Source of the DNA: Spodoptera frugiperda
Lineage: Eukaryota > Arthropoda > Insecta > Lepidoptera > Noctuidae
NCBI RefSeq assembly: GCF_023101765.2
Contig: NC_064220.1
Coordinates: 620,001-684,000 of the forward strand
Direction: 5' to 3'
DNA: 64,000 bases
Shown: positions 34,103-44,823 of the stretch, in pieces
How the letters are laid out: each line of letters begins with the position of its first letter
Position numbering within the stretch: the first letter of the stretch is position 1
The notes under the pieces: generated by a model
Told to the model about the DNA's origin: nothing
Databases searched by the model: none
The model's input: only the letters and a program-made list of their open reading frames with translations
Position numbers and translations under genes: made by a program

Positions 34103-34223
34103 TTCCGGCTAAAAGCAGAAGTAGGAACAGGGTGGTTTTTTGTCAGTAAGAGTCTGACACTCCCTCTCGCCTCACACAAGAAAAAGGAAGAAGTCATTGG
34201 ATGACTTTCCCTCTTAAAAAAAA
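34103..34223 (+). mobile_element. SINE-like family A, 5'-truncated
   Basis: It begins in TTCCGGCTAAAAGCAGAAGT and keeps the AGTAAGAGTCTGACACTCCC body and an A-rich tail. Confidence 0.8.
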
Positions 34224-34735
34224 CGAAATTAAACGATTATTTCTAAACATCAAAACTGGTGACACGTGTATTGACATCATCTTTGCAACCATCTTAATTA
34301 ATTCACCATAAATTACCTAGCGGGTTGAAAATCTAGTAGTTACATAACAAACAAAAACAAATGTCAGTTCAGTAACTGTGCGCATTGCGACCTCCTTGGT
34401 GACATCAATGTTATGACACACTGCACTAAATATTTTCTTTTCTGCTCCCAATATAGCTTTCGGTGTCAGCAAAACTGACTGGCCAACGCTCAAGTCGGAC
34501 AAAGTATTATTAGGATTTTTATTGCAAACTTCTCAGAACAGAACACTACGGATTTGTGAGAACAAAGCCTGGCTTTGTTTTTCAATAATTTGGCAATAAA
34601 GTTGTGAGCTATAGTTGTAATAATACGAATAAGATGAAAGTGAGTGCAGTTTAGAAAATAACATAAGGGTGATACACTATTACTTCGACTTGTCCAAAAT
34701 TATGTGAAAAACAATTACGCAACGTCACACATTTT

Positions 34736-34872
34736 ATCTCAAGTTGCACATTACGGCACGTAATGCCACTGTACAATGTACACCCACTTTTCACCAAATG
34801 TGTTATAAGTAAATCGCATATAATAGAGGGTGAGCCTATTGCTATATACTGAGCCCAATTCCAGACTCCGTG
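34736..34872 (-). mobile_element. SINE family B, partial
   Basis: GGCACGTAATGCCACTGTAC ... CAATTCCAGACTCCGTGCTT, reverse orientation; the tRNA head is missing. Confidence 0.75.
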
Positions 34873-35366
34873 CTTAACAAAAAGTGACTAAATGTAATTT
34901 TTGGGCCCCTTGTGCCCACGTGAGAGAAGTGACAGTGGAGTGGTTTTTGGCCAGCAAAGGACGTCCGCCCTATGACATCCTCTGCTAAAAGAGCCCTGTA
35001 CGATCCATAAGGATTTTGAACTTTGGGGTCAATAAAATAAGATCACCAATACCATAAATGATGCTGAAGTTATGTCATATGTCAATGGAACGCCTCCAAG
35101 AGACCTCACACCGTTCGTGTCACAATCACGTGCCGATTGTTAACAGCATACCTAGGTACGTGTTGTAAACAGTTGGCACATAATCACATAACCTCAAACG
35201 CTTTGTGTACATAAAAACTGTGCCAAACACGAGACGACTCGAGGTCTGAAGTGAAAGTGTATTACGTAATTTAATGAATATATAACTCATATCAGATTCT
35301 GGATTACGGAATAATTGTAAAGGCTCTTTGTGGATTGGTGCATCATTAGATTAGCACATAGCAGAG

Positions 35367-35455
35367 GTGCACATTACGGCACGTAATGCCGCTAAACAAT
35401 GTACACTCATATTTCACAATTTATGTTATAAGTCCCATGTAATAGTGGTGAGTGA
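35367..35455 (-). mobile_element. SINE family B, short 3' piece
   Basis: GGCACGTAATGCCGCTAAAC ... ATAAGTCCCATGTAATAG in reverse orientation. Confidence 0.7.
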
Positions 35456-35949
35456 ATTGGTGCATCACTTGTATGTTATATGTTTTTATCATAAATAAGT
35501 ATAGGGTATATAACCAATTTGCGTCTGTCTGTCTGTTTGTGAGTCTGACTGAACATTAAGTACGCTGTTGCTGAACTGATTTTCTATAATGAATAGTGAT
35601 GTTTGAGGATAATTTTACAGTAGGTATGATTAATTAGTTTAGTGTGAATTACTAAAATAGAGAAGCGAAACTAGGTTGCGTCGCTAATTTTAGGTACAGT
35701 ACTAATAGCCTGTTTTCTGCGTAGCTTCTATAGTTTCAATGCATTTGCAAAAACCACTTAAATAAAAATACATACTGATTGGTATTAGCTCAAACTTTTC
35801 TTTCGAATCCTCTCGAGGTCACAAACATGATCATGACATAATATTAGCTAAGAGCGAAAATGCATAAAACATGAGAAATTTACGAATTTAGTAACACCGG
35901 AATAACCTTTGAAAATTTGCTTAAATATTGATTCTAAGGTCCTTCAGAT

Positions 35950-36116
35950 CCGGAGCTGCGGACTACCTAGCGGGTTTACCGGGGCTCCGGCTCGAAAAGC
36001 AGGAGAAGGAACGGGGTGGTTTTTAGTCAGTAAGAGTCTGACACTCCCTCTCGCCTCGCCCAAGGCGGGAGAAGTCATTGGATGATTTTCCCCCTCAAAA
36101 AAAAAAAAAAAAAAAA
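35950..36116 (+). mobile_element. SINE-like family A copy, apparently recent
   Basis: Full-length copy with a poly(A) run of about 20. AAGGTCCTTCAGAT stands on both sides (35936-35949, 36117-36130). Clean duplication and tail suggest it is young. Confidence 0.9.
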
Positions 36117-36563
36117 AAGGTCCTTCAGATTACATAAGGTTATGCATGTTTTTTTATTACTTCCGAATAAAACAAATGGCATTAACCTTAGAATTCTATA
36201 ACTATAGGTAAATAAGGTAGAGTTCCTTGAAATACGGCTTCGGTATTGGTAATAAAAATAGAAACAACAACCTACAATGAGGCTCATCACAAGGATACGA
36301 CTTCAAACGACAATACACAACATACAATCATTACTTAAAATATTCCAAAAATAAAACAGTTCGGGTTTCATCAAAAAGGGATCAGGAAGCAACAAAATGT
36401 TGAGAATTTTGATAATACGGTAACTTCATTTGTTAGCTTATCAACCGGTGAAGCTAATATTACTTCATCACACATTCTTCTAGTCGCTGATAAGATTAAT
36501 CTTGAAAACAATTTAACTTATAGGTAATCGCGGGTCTTCATTTATTTATTTATTTTATACTTT

Positions 36564-37145
36564 ACTAGCGACCCGCCAAATCTTCGCATGGGTGTAATGG
36601 TGATATATTATGCATCTATTATACAATGTGATAGGGGTGACACTTCTAACCCGTTAAGGCTGAGTACTACATCTAATTTTATCGACTTTAAAAAAATAAT
36701 ATGGAGGGTTGAACCACTAATTGAAAATATTGAAAAATAGTGATTTGTTCGGTAAAAATAATTCACAAATGATTTTTTTCTCACCAAAACATTATCAAAC
36801 ATATGAAAAAAGTAATGAATTAGTTAGCCAAGGTTATTAGCTACCGTTTGTCGTTTTTTTTTGTTTCTACGACGCATACAACCTTTGATATCAAAAAAAG
36901 TAAAAAATATATTAAAATAGCCATAATTTTTAGGGGGGGGATTCCCTTCGACCCCCGACTTTATGTCGATAAAATTAGATGTAGTACTCAGCCTTAACTG
37001 GTTAGAAGTCTCACCCCTATCACAATACATAAAACCTTGCTCTTAAATCACTCTATCAATAAACTGCACCAAAACCCGTTGAAATATTAAAATTTAAAAA
37101 GGGACATAGGGACAGAGAAAGCGACTTTGTTTTATACTATGTAGT
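36564..37145 (-). mobile_element. Helitron copy split by a MITE
   Basis: ACTAGCGACCCGCCAAATC at one end and TTTGTTTTATACTATGTAG at the other, as at 20931-21112. It is interrupted at 36627-37024. Confidence 0.78.
36627..37024. mobile_element. 398-bp MITE nested in the Helitron
   Basis: Inverted ends of about 60 bp: TGTGATAGGGGTGACACTTC ... and its partner, differing at a few bases. The middle has a run of eight G. ATACA stands on both sides, a possible target duplication. Confidence 0.8.
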
Positions 37146-37647
37146 TATTTCACACACACGTAAAACACAATACAATTGTAATAGTAATTTGAGTACAATA
37201 GGCGGTCTTATCCCAAATTCAAACGTGTCATTATTTAAAGACTTATACGAGTATGCTAGGTTGGGGAATGTTACCAACGAGCAAACCAATGACAGTATTG
37301 CTAGCAGGGAATTTCAATTTACATCCCATTTAATATAACGGGCCCCTTGTCCCCGCAACAAAAACTGCGCAATATAGTGAGAACGGACGGACTCCCTTGA
37401 TCTAGTTTGGAGGTCACGTCCTTTGTAGGACGAATTCTGAAAGGAGGTCGCATCCTGATATTGGCACATGTAACTTACTGTGGATGTGGGTGACTGAGAT
37501 GTACTAGTGTAATGAGTTCCTGTTCATACACTATTACGTATTTATTTATTTAACATCTAGAGTGATATTTATGTGAATTTTTGATAAAAATGGAGAAGCT
37601 ATTTTTTTTTAATAAAAACGAATATAATTAGACAGTTTAAATCTAGA

Positions 37648-37787
37648 TCGTCCAATGACTACTCCGCCTTCGGCGAAGCGAGGGGGAGTGTCAGACTCTT
37701 AACTTATAGATAAACTCGCGCCGTTCATTTATCCTGCTATTTCGAGCATTTTACCCGGTAAACCCGCTTTAGTCCGCAGCTCCGGAT
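37648..37787 (-). mobile_element. SINE-like family A copy in tandem duplication, unit 1
   Basis: Diverged reverse copy (GGGGGAGTGTCAGACTCTTA ... CTTTAGTCCGCAGCTCCGGA). Confidence 0.72.
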
Positions 37788-38311
37788 ACAGACGGACGAA
37801 GCCCTAGCTGTTATTTGTGTGCATGCGTTATAGTAAATAAGTACCTAATATTGTTTTCTTCCTTGTTTTATCATCACCAATATTTTAAGTGTAATTAGCG
37901 TTGGGCTTGATAAGACTTATTTAACAACGAGAACAACTATGGTTGCGGATCCAGAAGTGTTACCAACGACCAAACCACGTTGTTTATACAGTTTATTTGC
38001 TAGCAGGGAATTTCAATTTACATCCCATTTAATATAACGGGCCCCTTGTCCCCGCAACAAAAACTCAATATAGTGAGAAACGGACTCCCTGATCTAGTTT
38101 GGAGGTCATCCTTTGTAGGACGAATTCTGAAAGGAGGTCGCATCCTGATATTGGTACATGTAACTGGATGTGGGTGACTGTGGTGTACTAGTGTAATGAG
38201 TTCCTGTTCATACACTATTACGTATTTATTTATTTAACATCTAGAGTGACGTTTATGTGAATTTGTATGTTTAAAAATGGACCTGTGATGTTTATGTTTT
38301 TCTTAAAAAAA

Positions 38312-38689
38312 TATACAAGGTGTAACTAAATACCCTACATCAAGAAGCCCTGATGAATACAGGTTGAATAGAATCTCTAGACAAAGTTTCAGCAAAACAT
38401 ATGGATTAGTACCAAATACTTGGTATCGCATAGTTCTTGATTTCAAATCATACAAACGTGTCACAACCCTGCAGGGATCACTCGCTAATATTACGAAACA
38501 TTTTTCCTGTCAATCTGATCACCTAGTACCTGTCTACCTAATTTTGATTCGCGCGTCGGCGCGATTGGAAAAATTCATAACATGGTACCATGAAAACATG
38601 AGTTTAAAAAACCCTTCCCGTATCGTTTGTTATGTTATCTAGAAACCGTGCAATTGATATGTATACCCCCTTTTTTTACACGTTGTATA
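38312..38689. mobile_element. Element with TATACAAGGTGTAA-type inverted ends
   Basis: TATACAAGGTGTAACTAAAT and TTACACGTTGTATA bound 378 bp that are present in only one of the two duplicated units. A 92-codon frame inside (38364-38642) has no recognised content. Confidence 0.6.
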
Positions 38690-38835
38690 ATTGACATTTT
38701 GTCAAGACGCATGGATGTCTGCTACACTTCGGAATGGATTTGGGTGATATTTAGCACTAAGAGAGATTATAGTTTTTACATAAATAAAACATTAGCTACT
38801 CTTAGTAACACGGACGAAGCACTTTTTTGAGTGAC

Positions 38836-38997
38836 GAAAATTATCCAATGACTTCTCCCGCTTTGGGCGAGGCAAAAAGGAGTGTCAGACTCTTACTGAC
38901 TAAAAACCACCCTACTCCTGCTTTTCGAGCCGGAGCCCCGGTAAATCCGCTAGGTAGTCCACAGCTCCGGACCCGCTAGGTAGTCCGCAGCTCCGGA
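38836..38997 (-). mobile_element. SINE-like family A copy in tandem duplication, unit 2
   Basis: Reverse copy whose head is duplicated: GGTAGTCC(A/G)CAGCTCCGGAC occurs twice in succession. Confidence 0.82.
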
Positions 38998-39909
38998 CAG
39001 ACGAAGCCCTAGTAGTTTATTTGTGTGCTTGCCTGTGCCTGCGTTGTATTAATAGTAATCTTGTTTTCTTCCTTGTTTACTATCATCACCAGATATTCTA
39101 AACGTAATTAGCGTTGGGCTTGATAAATTATTTAACAACAGAACAACATGGCGCTGATCCAGAAGTCTTATGAAATAAACACGTTGTTTATAAGTTTATT
39201 TGCTACTACCAGACTGGATACTAACAGAATTGCATGCCCTATTTATTGGTCAATCGAACTTCGCAACGTGTACAATAGTGGTCAAATTACTAAACAATGG
39301 AAATTGGATGCGGTTTTTACTGTCTGTTACATTACGACCACTACATTACCTACTACCGCCTTGTTTCTAACTAATGATTACTCAACCTAACCAAACAAAG
39401 AAACTAATATTTACGCATTTTAAATAAGAAATAGTATTTGTCATAAAACTGAAACAAACCATAGAAAAAAAATACAAAAACAGAATATGGGTATATGTCC
39501 ATGTCATAAACACAAACATTTGTCTGTTCACGTAACTTTTTACAAGCTAAAAAAACATCATTAAACACAAACAGATAGACAGAGAGACGGACAAACGTCA
39601 TCCCCTCGCCGTACCTTTGTCGACGTCCGAAAATAATTTGAAATATCTAGGTCAAGCCAAAATGTCAGCAAAGTAGACCCGAAATGACTACCAAACTTTT
39701 CTCTACCCGTCCTTAATTGTTTGACACAATATTACGTGTGTTTTGTCCCCAAAAGGGTAATCATGTAAGACGTAAGAGAAAAGTAAGACTAATGTGTGAG
39801 TGTCACTTATTATGAAGTAACAAAAATCAGGATGAAGTACCTATTGCTAATTTGCTACACATTGGGTAAAATTCCAAAAACCTCATTCTACTATGACTTT
39901 AAAATTCAT

Positions 39910-39957
39910 TAAGCAAACTCAATGTTTGGACAGGTTATCAGTCCGAACATTGAGTTC
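39910..39957. repeat. Small hairpin
   Basis: AAACTCAATGTTTGGAC pairs with GTCCGAACATTGAGTT across 9 bases. Perhaps a MITE remnant. Confidence 0.55.
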
Positions 39958-40278
39958 GTTTGTCCATGCCCATTATAACAGTGCATACAATCATAAGTGG
40001 TACAAAGTACAAAGGTTAATTTAACTATAAACTAAAAGAAGATAAGTTTATCTCAATTAATATCCCTTTGTGATAACGTGTTTCCGTATTACATTTTTGT
40101 AACACCATGAAATTGATGTATTCGTTTAACTACAGTTCCAGTATGAGCATAACCCATTAGGATATGGGTTTTGCTCCTATTTTTTACATAGGTAGGACTC
40201 ATTCCCATACCATACCCAGTAAAACGTAGTGGATGTTACATTTTCGATATGCTCAAAACATCATCATGTAACCTCTTT

Positions 40279-40422
40279 TGGGGTCTTAGTACGAATTTGC
40301 TTTACGTTGAACAAGAGCGCGTTCGGCGCTTTGATTGGTTGATTCATTGGAGCCTGCCAATCACAGCGCCGAACGCGGTTTCTTTATCGTTGAACGTAAA
40401 GCAAACTCGTGCTAAGGCCCCA
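40279..40422. mobile_element. MITE, CTTAGTACGAGTTTGC family, long-hairpin copy
   Basis: TGGGGTCTTAGTACGAATTT ... AACTCGTGCTAAGGCCCCA; most of the 144 bp folds back on itself, including GCGCGTTCGGCGCT and AGCGCCGAACGCG. Confidence 0.85.
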
Positions 40423-41089
40423 GAGTATAAATTCTGTTTTTTATCCTCTTTTACTTATTTACTCGAAATACATTATAACAGACACGTTACATCAATATTA
40501 TATACGTAAACATCACATAAATAACTTTCTTATCAAAGTTATTATCAAGCAAATATCTTATTTGCATCTTGATATCATGAATTATGTACAAAAATGTTGA
40601 TAAAAGTATTATTTTATATGTATTTTGATCTACTTTTCATGCTAGGCGTGTGGTCTGCGCGTGTAAACAAAGTAGTGCTAATTTGATTAGGTAGGTGTCT
40701 ATCTACAGAGAGCAATGGCAATGAGTTAGTGACGTTGTTTGTTTATATGTATTTTGCGGTTGCAATAAGAATTAGTATGAATATGGATTCGGATAAGTCC
40801 TAAAAGTGAGACAAGTCACCTAGGAAAGGGGCAGCAGGATTCTCTAAACTTTCTGTGTATCCTCTAAATCTAACTGCTATCCGAAAGACTCTAATCTTTT
40901 TTGGAAACTTGTTTAAGCTACTAACATCACTAGATGCTGTTTCGACTAACGACGACGACGAAGTTTAAGCTATAGTACAAAAAACTTGTAAACAGTAAAC
41001 ACCAATAACTCTCCCACTATCACCCCATAAATAACACGATAAAAAAGAGTTAAAAATAAACTAGACACTAAATAAACAACTACGAAAGA

Positions 41090-41355
41090 AATAAAATAAG
41101 GTAATTTAAAAAACTAAAAAACCCGACTGCGTTTCTTCATAATATGAAAATGAAAAAACCCTAAAACAAGAAAGTCATCGTAAAATTAAAGCAGTCGGGA
41201 CCCATTCTAAATATGAAGACTCAGTGAGTGTTTTCTAGAATGGGTCCCGACTGCTTCAATTTTACGATGACTTTCTTGTTTTAGGGTTTTTTCATTTTCA
41301 TATTATGAAGAAACGCAGTCGGGTTTTTTAGTTTTTTAAATTACCTTATTTTATT
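41090..41355. repeat. Near-perfect palindrome, 120-bp arms
   Basis: Arms 41090-41209 and 41236-41355 are reverse complements with a single mismatch (TTAAAG against TTGAAG); the loop is 26 bases. Both arms contain CCCGACTGCG and CAGTCGGGACCCATTCTA. Transcription would give a long hairpin RNA. Confidence 0.93.
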
Positions 41356-41404
41356 TTATTTTCTTTTAGTTTTATTATTTTAATATTTTGGTAATTATAG
41401 GTAT

Positions 41405-41775
41405 CTAGTGGCACTCTCACAGTAAAAATTAATCAAACGGAAGCTGAAATCCATCGAGTCGTTTAGGCTAGAGATTGAACAATATTCGAATTTGGCGCCA
41501 AAAATCCGCCATTTTATTTTTTTATTATTTTGATATATCCAGTGTCATTCTCACAGTAAATACGAATCTAACGACACCTCTCAAGCTGAAATCCATCAAG
41601 TCGTTCAGGCTAGAGAGTGAGCAATATTCGAATTTGGCGCCAAAAATCCGCCATTTTGTTTTTTTTACTATTTTGATATATCCAGTGTCACTCTCACAGG
41701 AAAGACGAATCCAACGACACCTCTCAAGCCAAAATCCATCAAGCCGTTTAGGCTGTAGAGCGTGCCAAACAATTA
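41405..41775 (+). repeat. Three tandem units of about 150 bp
   Basis: Each holds a TCTCACAG..AA start, GCTGAAATCCATC(G/A)AGTCG and, in the first two, GAATTTGGCGCCAAAAATCC. Spacing between the first two is 152 bases. Confidence 0.82.
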
Positions 41776-41865
41776 TACATACATACATACATACATACCT
41801 ACATACATACATACATACTCTCGAAAAACATAACCCTCCTTCTGGCGCAGTCGGGTAAAAATAGC
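41775..41865 (+). repeat. CATA microsatellite and CCCGACTGCG-family end
   Basis: A CATA run of about 44 bases is followed by CTCGAAAAACATAACCCTCC and CTGGCGCAGTCGGGTAAAAA, the terminus of the family whose other modules form the palindrome. Confidence 0.8.
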
Positions 41866-42360
41866 GAAAATACGCCCCGAAGTGACGCATCAAGGTCAAC
41901 GAAGGTTGAATAGTGATATCATTTGGGAAGATGACCTTAGCCCAACCCAGGGAACGCAAATATCCTAAGTAAGTCTATAAAGTAAGTATAGAAAGTCAAA
42001 TCGATCGATATGAGGCTTTTGTTGTTGGAATTGTGAACCTAGTCTGCTCACCACAATGTAGACTTTGTATTTTATGGTCTCCATTATGTTACCTATCTAT
42101 CTTCTTTACATTCAGTGTTGGGGAAAAATAGGTTTTAGGTTATGTGGTAATCTAGTACAATGTTATCATGTGCAGACCTAGGCAAGCTTCCATTTATTAA
42201 AAGGTTCAAGAAGTTGTAATGATTTTATACGTACTCTGTAGTTTGAAAGGGAATTAGATCCTTTTCGACGCATGTCCAGATTTACTACTTTTATACACTT
42301 AATATAGTAGAAAAGGTATTCTACTTTTTTTAAGGAAAATGAAAACATTTACAGAGGGCA

Positions 42361-42475
42361 TAGAGCGCGTTCGGCGTTCTGATTGGTTGATTCATTCGCG
42401 CCGGCCAATCAGAACATCGAACGCGGTCTCGTTTCGTTTTCGTTCAACGTGAAGCAAACTCATACTAAGGGTACA
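42361..42475. mobile_element. MITE, CTTAGTACGAGTTTGC family, truncated copy
   Basis: GAGCGCGTTCGGCGTTCTGA ... TGAAGCAAACTCATACTAAG; the left terminus is lost. Confidence 0.75.
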
Positions 42476-42829
42476 GATTGTTTAGTTGCTTTATTTTCTC
42501 AATATACTAAGTTATGCCATTGTACGATTACAAATGTCTCGCTCCAACAGGATTTTCTTTTTGTTTTGGTCTATAAACAATATAAATATAAAACACAACA
42601 TCATGCGCATGAACAACACAATAGACATATTAGACATTTTTTTAAATCGCCACGGTATGTTAAGTTTACAACATAGTAACTAACAAAATCCCCTTCAAGG
42701 GGTGATTTGAATAGATTTCCAATATAATCCTATCACGAACAAGTTTTACGACAAAAATATATAAAAATACTTATATTCCCTTGAGCGACCCAATTACTAG
42801 AATACTACTAGCCAAGAATCCATTATTAT

Positions 42830-42985
42830 ACAATAGTTGCAAACCCGGCGAACTCCATTTCGGACCTCACGGAGCACGAGAGCTTTCCAACAAATGCAAA
42901 ACCGTGGAAATCGGTTCGTTCGTTCTGGAGTTATCGCGTCAGGAAGGAAAACCCCTATTATTTTTATATTATATAGATTTTCTTT
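42830..42985 (-). mobile_element. Helitron-like repeat, copy 2
   Basis: TTGCAAACCCGGCGAACTCC, CGTGGAAATCGGTTCGTTCG and TCTGGAGTTATCGCGTCAGG match 27096-27290. Confidence 0.65.
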
Positions 42986-43454
42986 CTATGGAAAGAAGAT
43001 GACTGATGATTGGAGAGCCCAGCTCATGAGTAAGCAAGTCTCCTTGTACCATCGCCATCAAGAGACCACTAAAGCTACTGTTCAATGCATTTATTAGCTA
43101 GGGATTCCCAACAGTGATGGCACGAACCGTACTATCGTCTCTGTAGTGTTATGGTAATTACTATTGGCCTCAAAGGACTGGAAGCCACGTATCTGTACTT
43201 GAAGATGCTCTTTGTAGATGCAATTTGGAGCGCTACGCTGAGATAGTGAAGCAAGGGCTGCCCGTTTGATTGTAATACTAAGAGAAGCATCACCTTAAGG
43301 TCGAAATTAATAATTTAGATCGATTTAAGACATTAGTTCTATTGAATTTCTGACAAAAACGTAGATCTATCAAGAGAATAAGATGATTATTAATGTCAGC
43401 ATTACTCTTTCTAGTACCATTTCAGAAATTCAGTATACCTAAGTATATTAATGC

Positions 43455-43614
43455 CCGTAGCTGCAGACTACCTAATGGGTTTACCGGAGCTCCGGCTCGA
43501 AAAGCAAAAGTAGGAACTGGAATTTTAGTCAGTAATAGTCTGACATCCGAGAAGCCTCTCGCCTCGCCCAACGCGAGAAGTCATTGGATAATTTTTCCCC
43601 CTCAGAAAAAGACT
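43455..43614 (+). mobile_element. SINE-like family A copy
   Basis: CGTAGCTGCAGACTACCTAA ... GCCTCGCCCAACGCGAGAAG ... CCCCCTCAGAAAAA; moderately diverged. Confidence 0.8.
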
Positions 43615-44074
43615 GTCATAATCCAAAGAAAATCCAGTTATTGCAACTATGACCACAAACAAATACCGCCAATGCGCCAATCTGTCTCCAACGAATAACG
43701 TCATAACTGGCCAATGCGTAAACGCCTGGTTCCATTCTCAACGAAACGCTAACACACATTATCATGCACATGTTGATAACACGATGTCACAGAGCTGATA
43801 ACAGGCAGGAAAACGTGACCGAATCGTGTTACAATGTGCATTATTTTAAACAATTTTGTAACTAACCGAATTTAAGTTACTAATGCACTTATTATGCGTT
43901 GTAAGCAGGAAAATTATCAGAAAAACAAGTGTGAATAACAAATTCTTTGTATTATTGCAATAATATAATATTGAAGTCCTGCTTTACAACCTTTGTCAGC
44001 TTTGCTGATGGTTAATTTGAAGTATCGTGTCAGTCAACAGAAACTTAATCAGCACTTAATGAACAGCTGAGTCC

Positions 44075-44205
44075 CCTTACTATGAGTTTGATTTACGTTT
44101 AAAGTAATCGAAACGAGAGTTCGCACTCGCTGCGCTCTGTTTGGTCGACTCGACTAAACCCATCAATCAGAGCGCCGAATGCGCTCTCGTCACGAGCTAG
44201 TGTAC
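44075..44205. mobile_element. MITE, CTTAGTACGAGTTTGC family, diverged copy
   Basis: CCTTACTATGAGTTTGATTT, CGAAACGAGAG and CAATCAGAGCGCCGAATGCG. Confidence 0.65.
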
Positions 44206-44364
44206 ACTATAGTGGTGAAGGAAGCCAAAGAAGTATATGTAAGGATCGTATTGGGTGACAGTCTGTGGTTTCCGTTAATCCTTGTGGGACAAAAGCAATG
44301 GATGATGTAGTGACGAATCGCAATAAAAGCGTAGTCTCACGCAGGATGTCCATTAGGCCCGTTC

Positions 44365-44823
44365 ATGTCGAAGCATGACTCCAGCACAATCGAAAATATT
44401 CCGACAATTTATAACAAGTTCCCAACAAAAAAAATAGAAGGAAAATATGACCTGACTATGAACTGTCAAGTAAATATTTCTACTTGTTTACAAAGTGAGG
44501 GAAAACCACTTAGTTTAATGACGTCAAATAATAATATTGATCAAGTAAGTAGTTTGTATGCAAATATTTATAGTTTAGGTTACAAACAAGAATTCAGAAA
44601 TAGCTTCTTAAATAGAAATAAGTTAGGGTTCATCGTTTTTGCTAAACAAAATGTCTATATTAGCATCATTATAGTAACTAGTCATTATTGGAAACATAAA
44701 CAACGTGTTGAATCAACACAAAAGATATGGAATGGAACTATGGAACCATTAATACCTAATCGTAAAGTGTACCTACAACAATCTATACTTGTAATCACTA
44801 GTGAATCATATCAAGACTATTAG
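44365..44823 (+). CDS. Unrecognised 152-codon open frame
   Basis: The longest frame in the repeat-filled middle that I cannot tie to a transposon. It starts MSKHDSSTIENIPTIYNKFP; it is polar, rich in N, K, I and S, with a short hydrophobic stretch (YISIIIVTSHYW). No splice-site context, domain or neighbour supports it. In such AT-rich DNA a frame of this length can arise by chance or be a decayed repeat. Hypothetical only. Confidence 0.2.
   Translation: MSKHDSSTIENIPTIYNKFPTKKIEGKYDLTMNCQVNISTCLQSEGKPLSLMTSNNNIDQVSSLYANIYSLGYKQEFRNSFLNRNKLGFIVFAKQNVYISIIIVTSHYWKHKQRVESTQKIWNGTMEPLIPNRKVYLQQSILVITSESYQDY

Larger units (their letters stand above)
30235..36563. other. Gene-poor stretch B of the central desert
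   Basis: Only the repeats listed separately (31372, 31800, 34103, 34736, 35367, 35950). Remaining DNA is AT-rich with no frame above about 77 codons and nothing recognisable. Confidence 0.4.
37300..39205. repeat. Tandem segmental duplication (P-SINE-Q, P'-SINE'-Q')
   Basis: Block P (37300-37575: CTAGCAGGGAATTTCAATTT ... ACACTATTACGTATTTATTT) repeats at 37990-38262. Block Q (37790-37975: GACGAAGCCCTAG, TTAGCGTTGGGCTTGATAA, CAGAAGT) repeats at 38998-39205. Each Q is preceded by a reversed family A SINE. Unit 2 is longer by an inserted element (38312-38689). No gene is recognisable inside. Confidence 0.78.

Noticed and set aside
38018..38215. 65-codon minus-strand frame in block P'
   Set aside because: The copy in block P carries indels that break the frame, so it is repeat DNA.
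41405..41775. Tandem 150-bp units as a CRISPR array
   Set aside because: The units are long, diverged and directly adjacent with no spacers; the genome is animal.
41525..41959. 144-codon minus-strand frame
   Set aside because: It is composed of the tandem units and the CATA microsatellite (CMYVCRYVCMYVC), so low-complexity and not coding.
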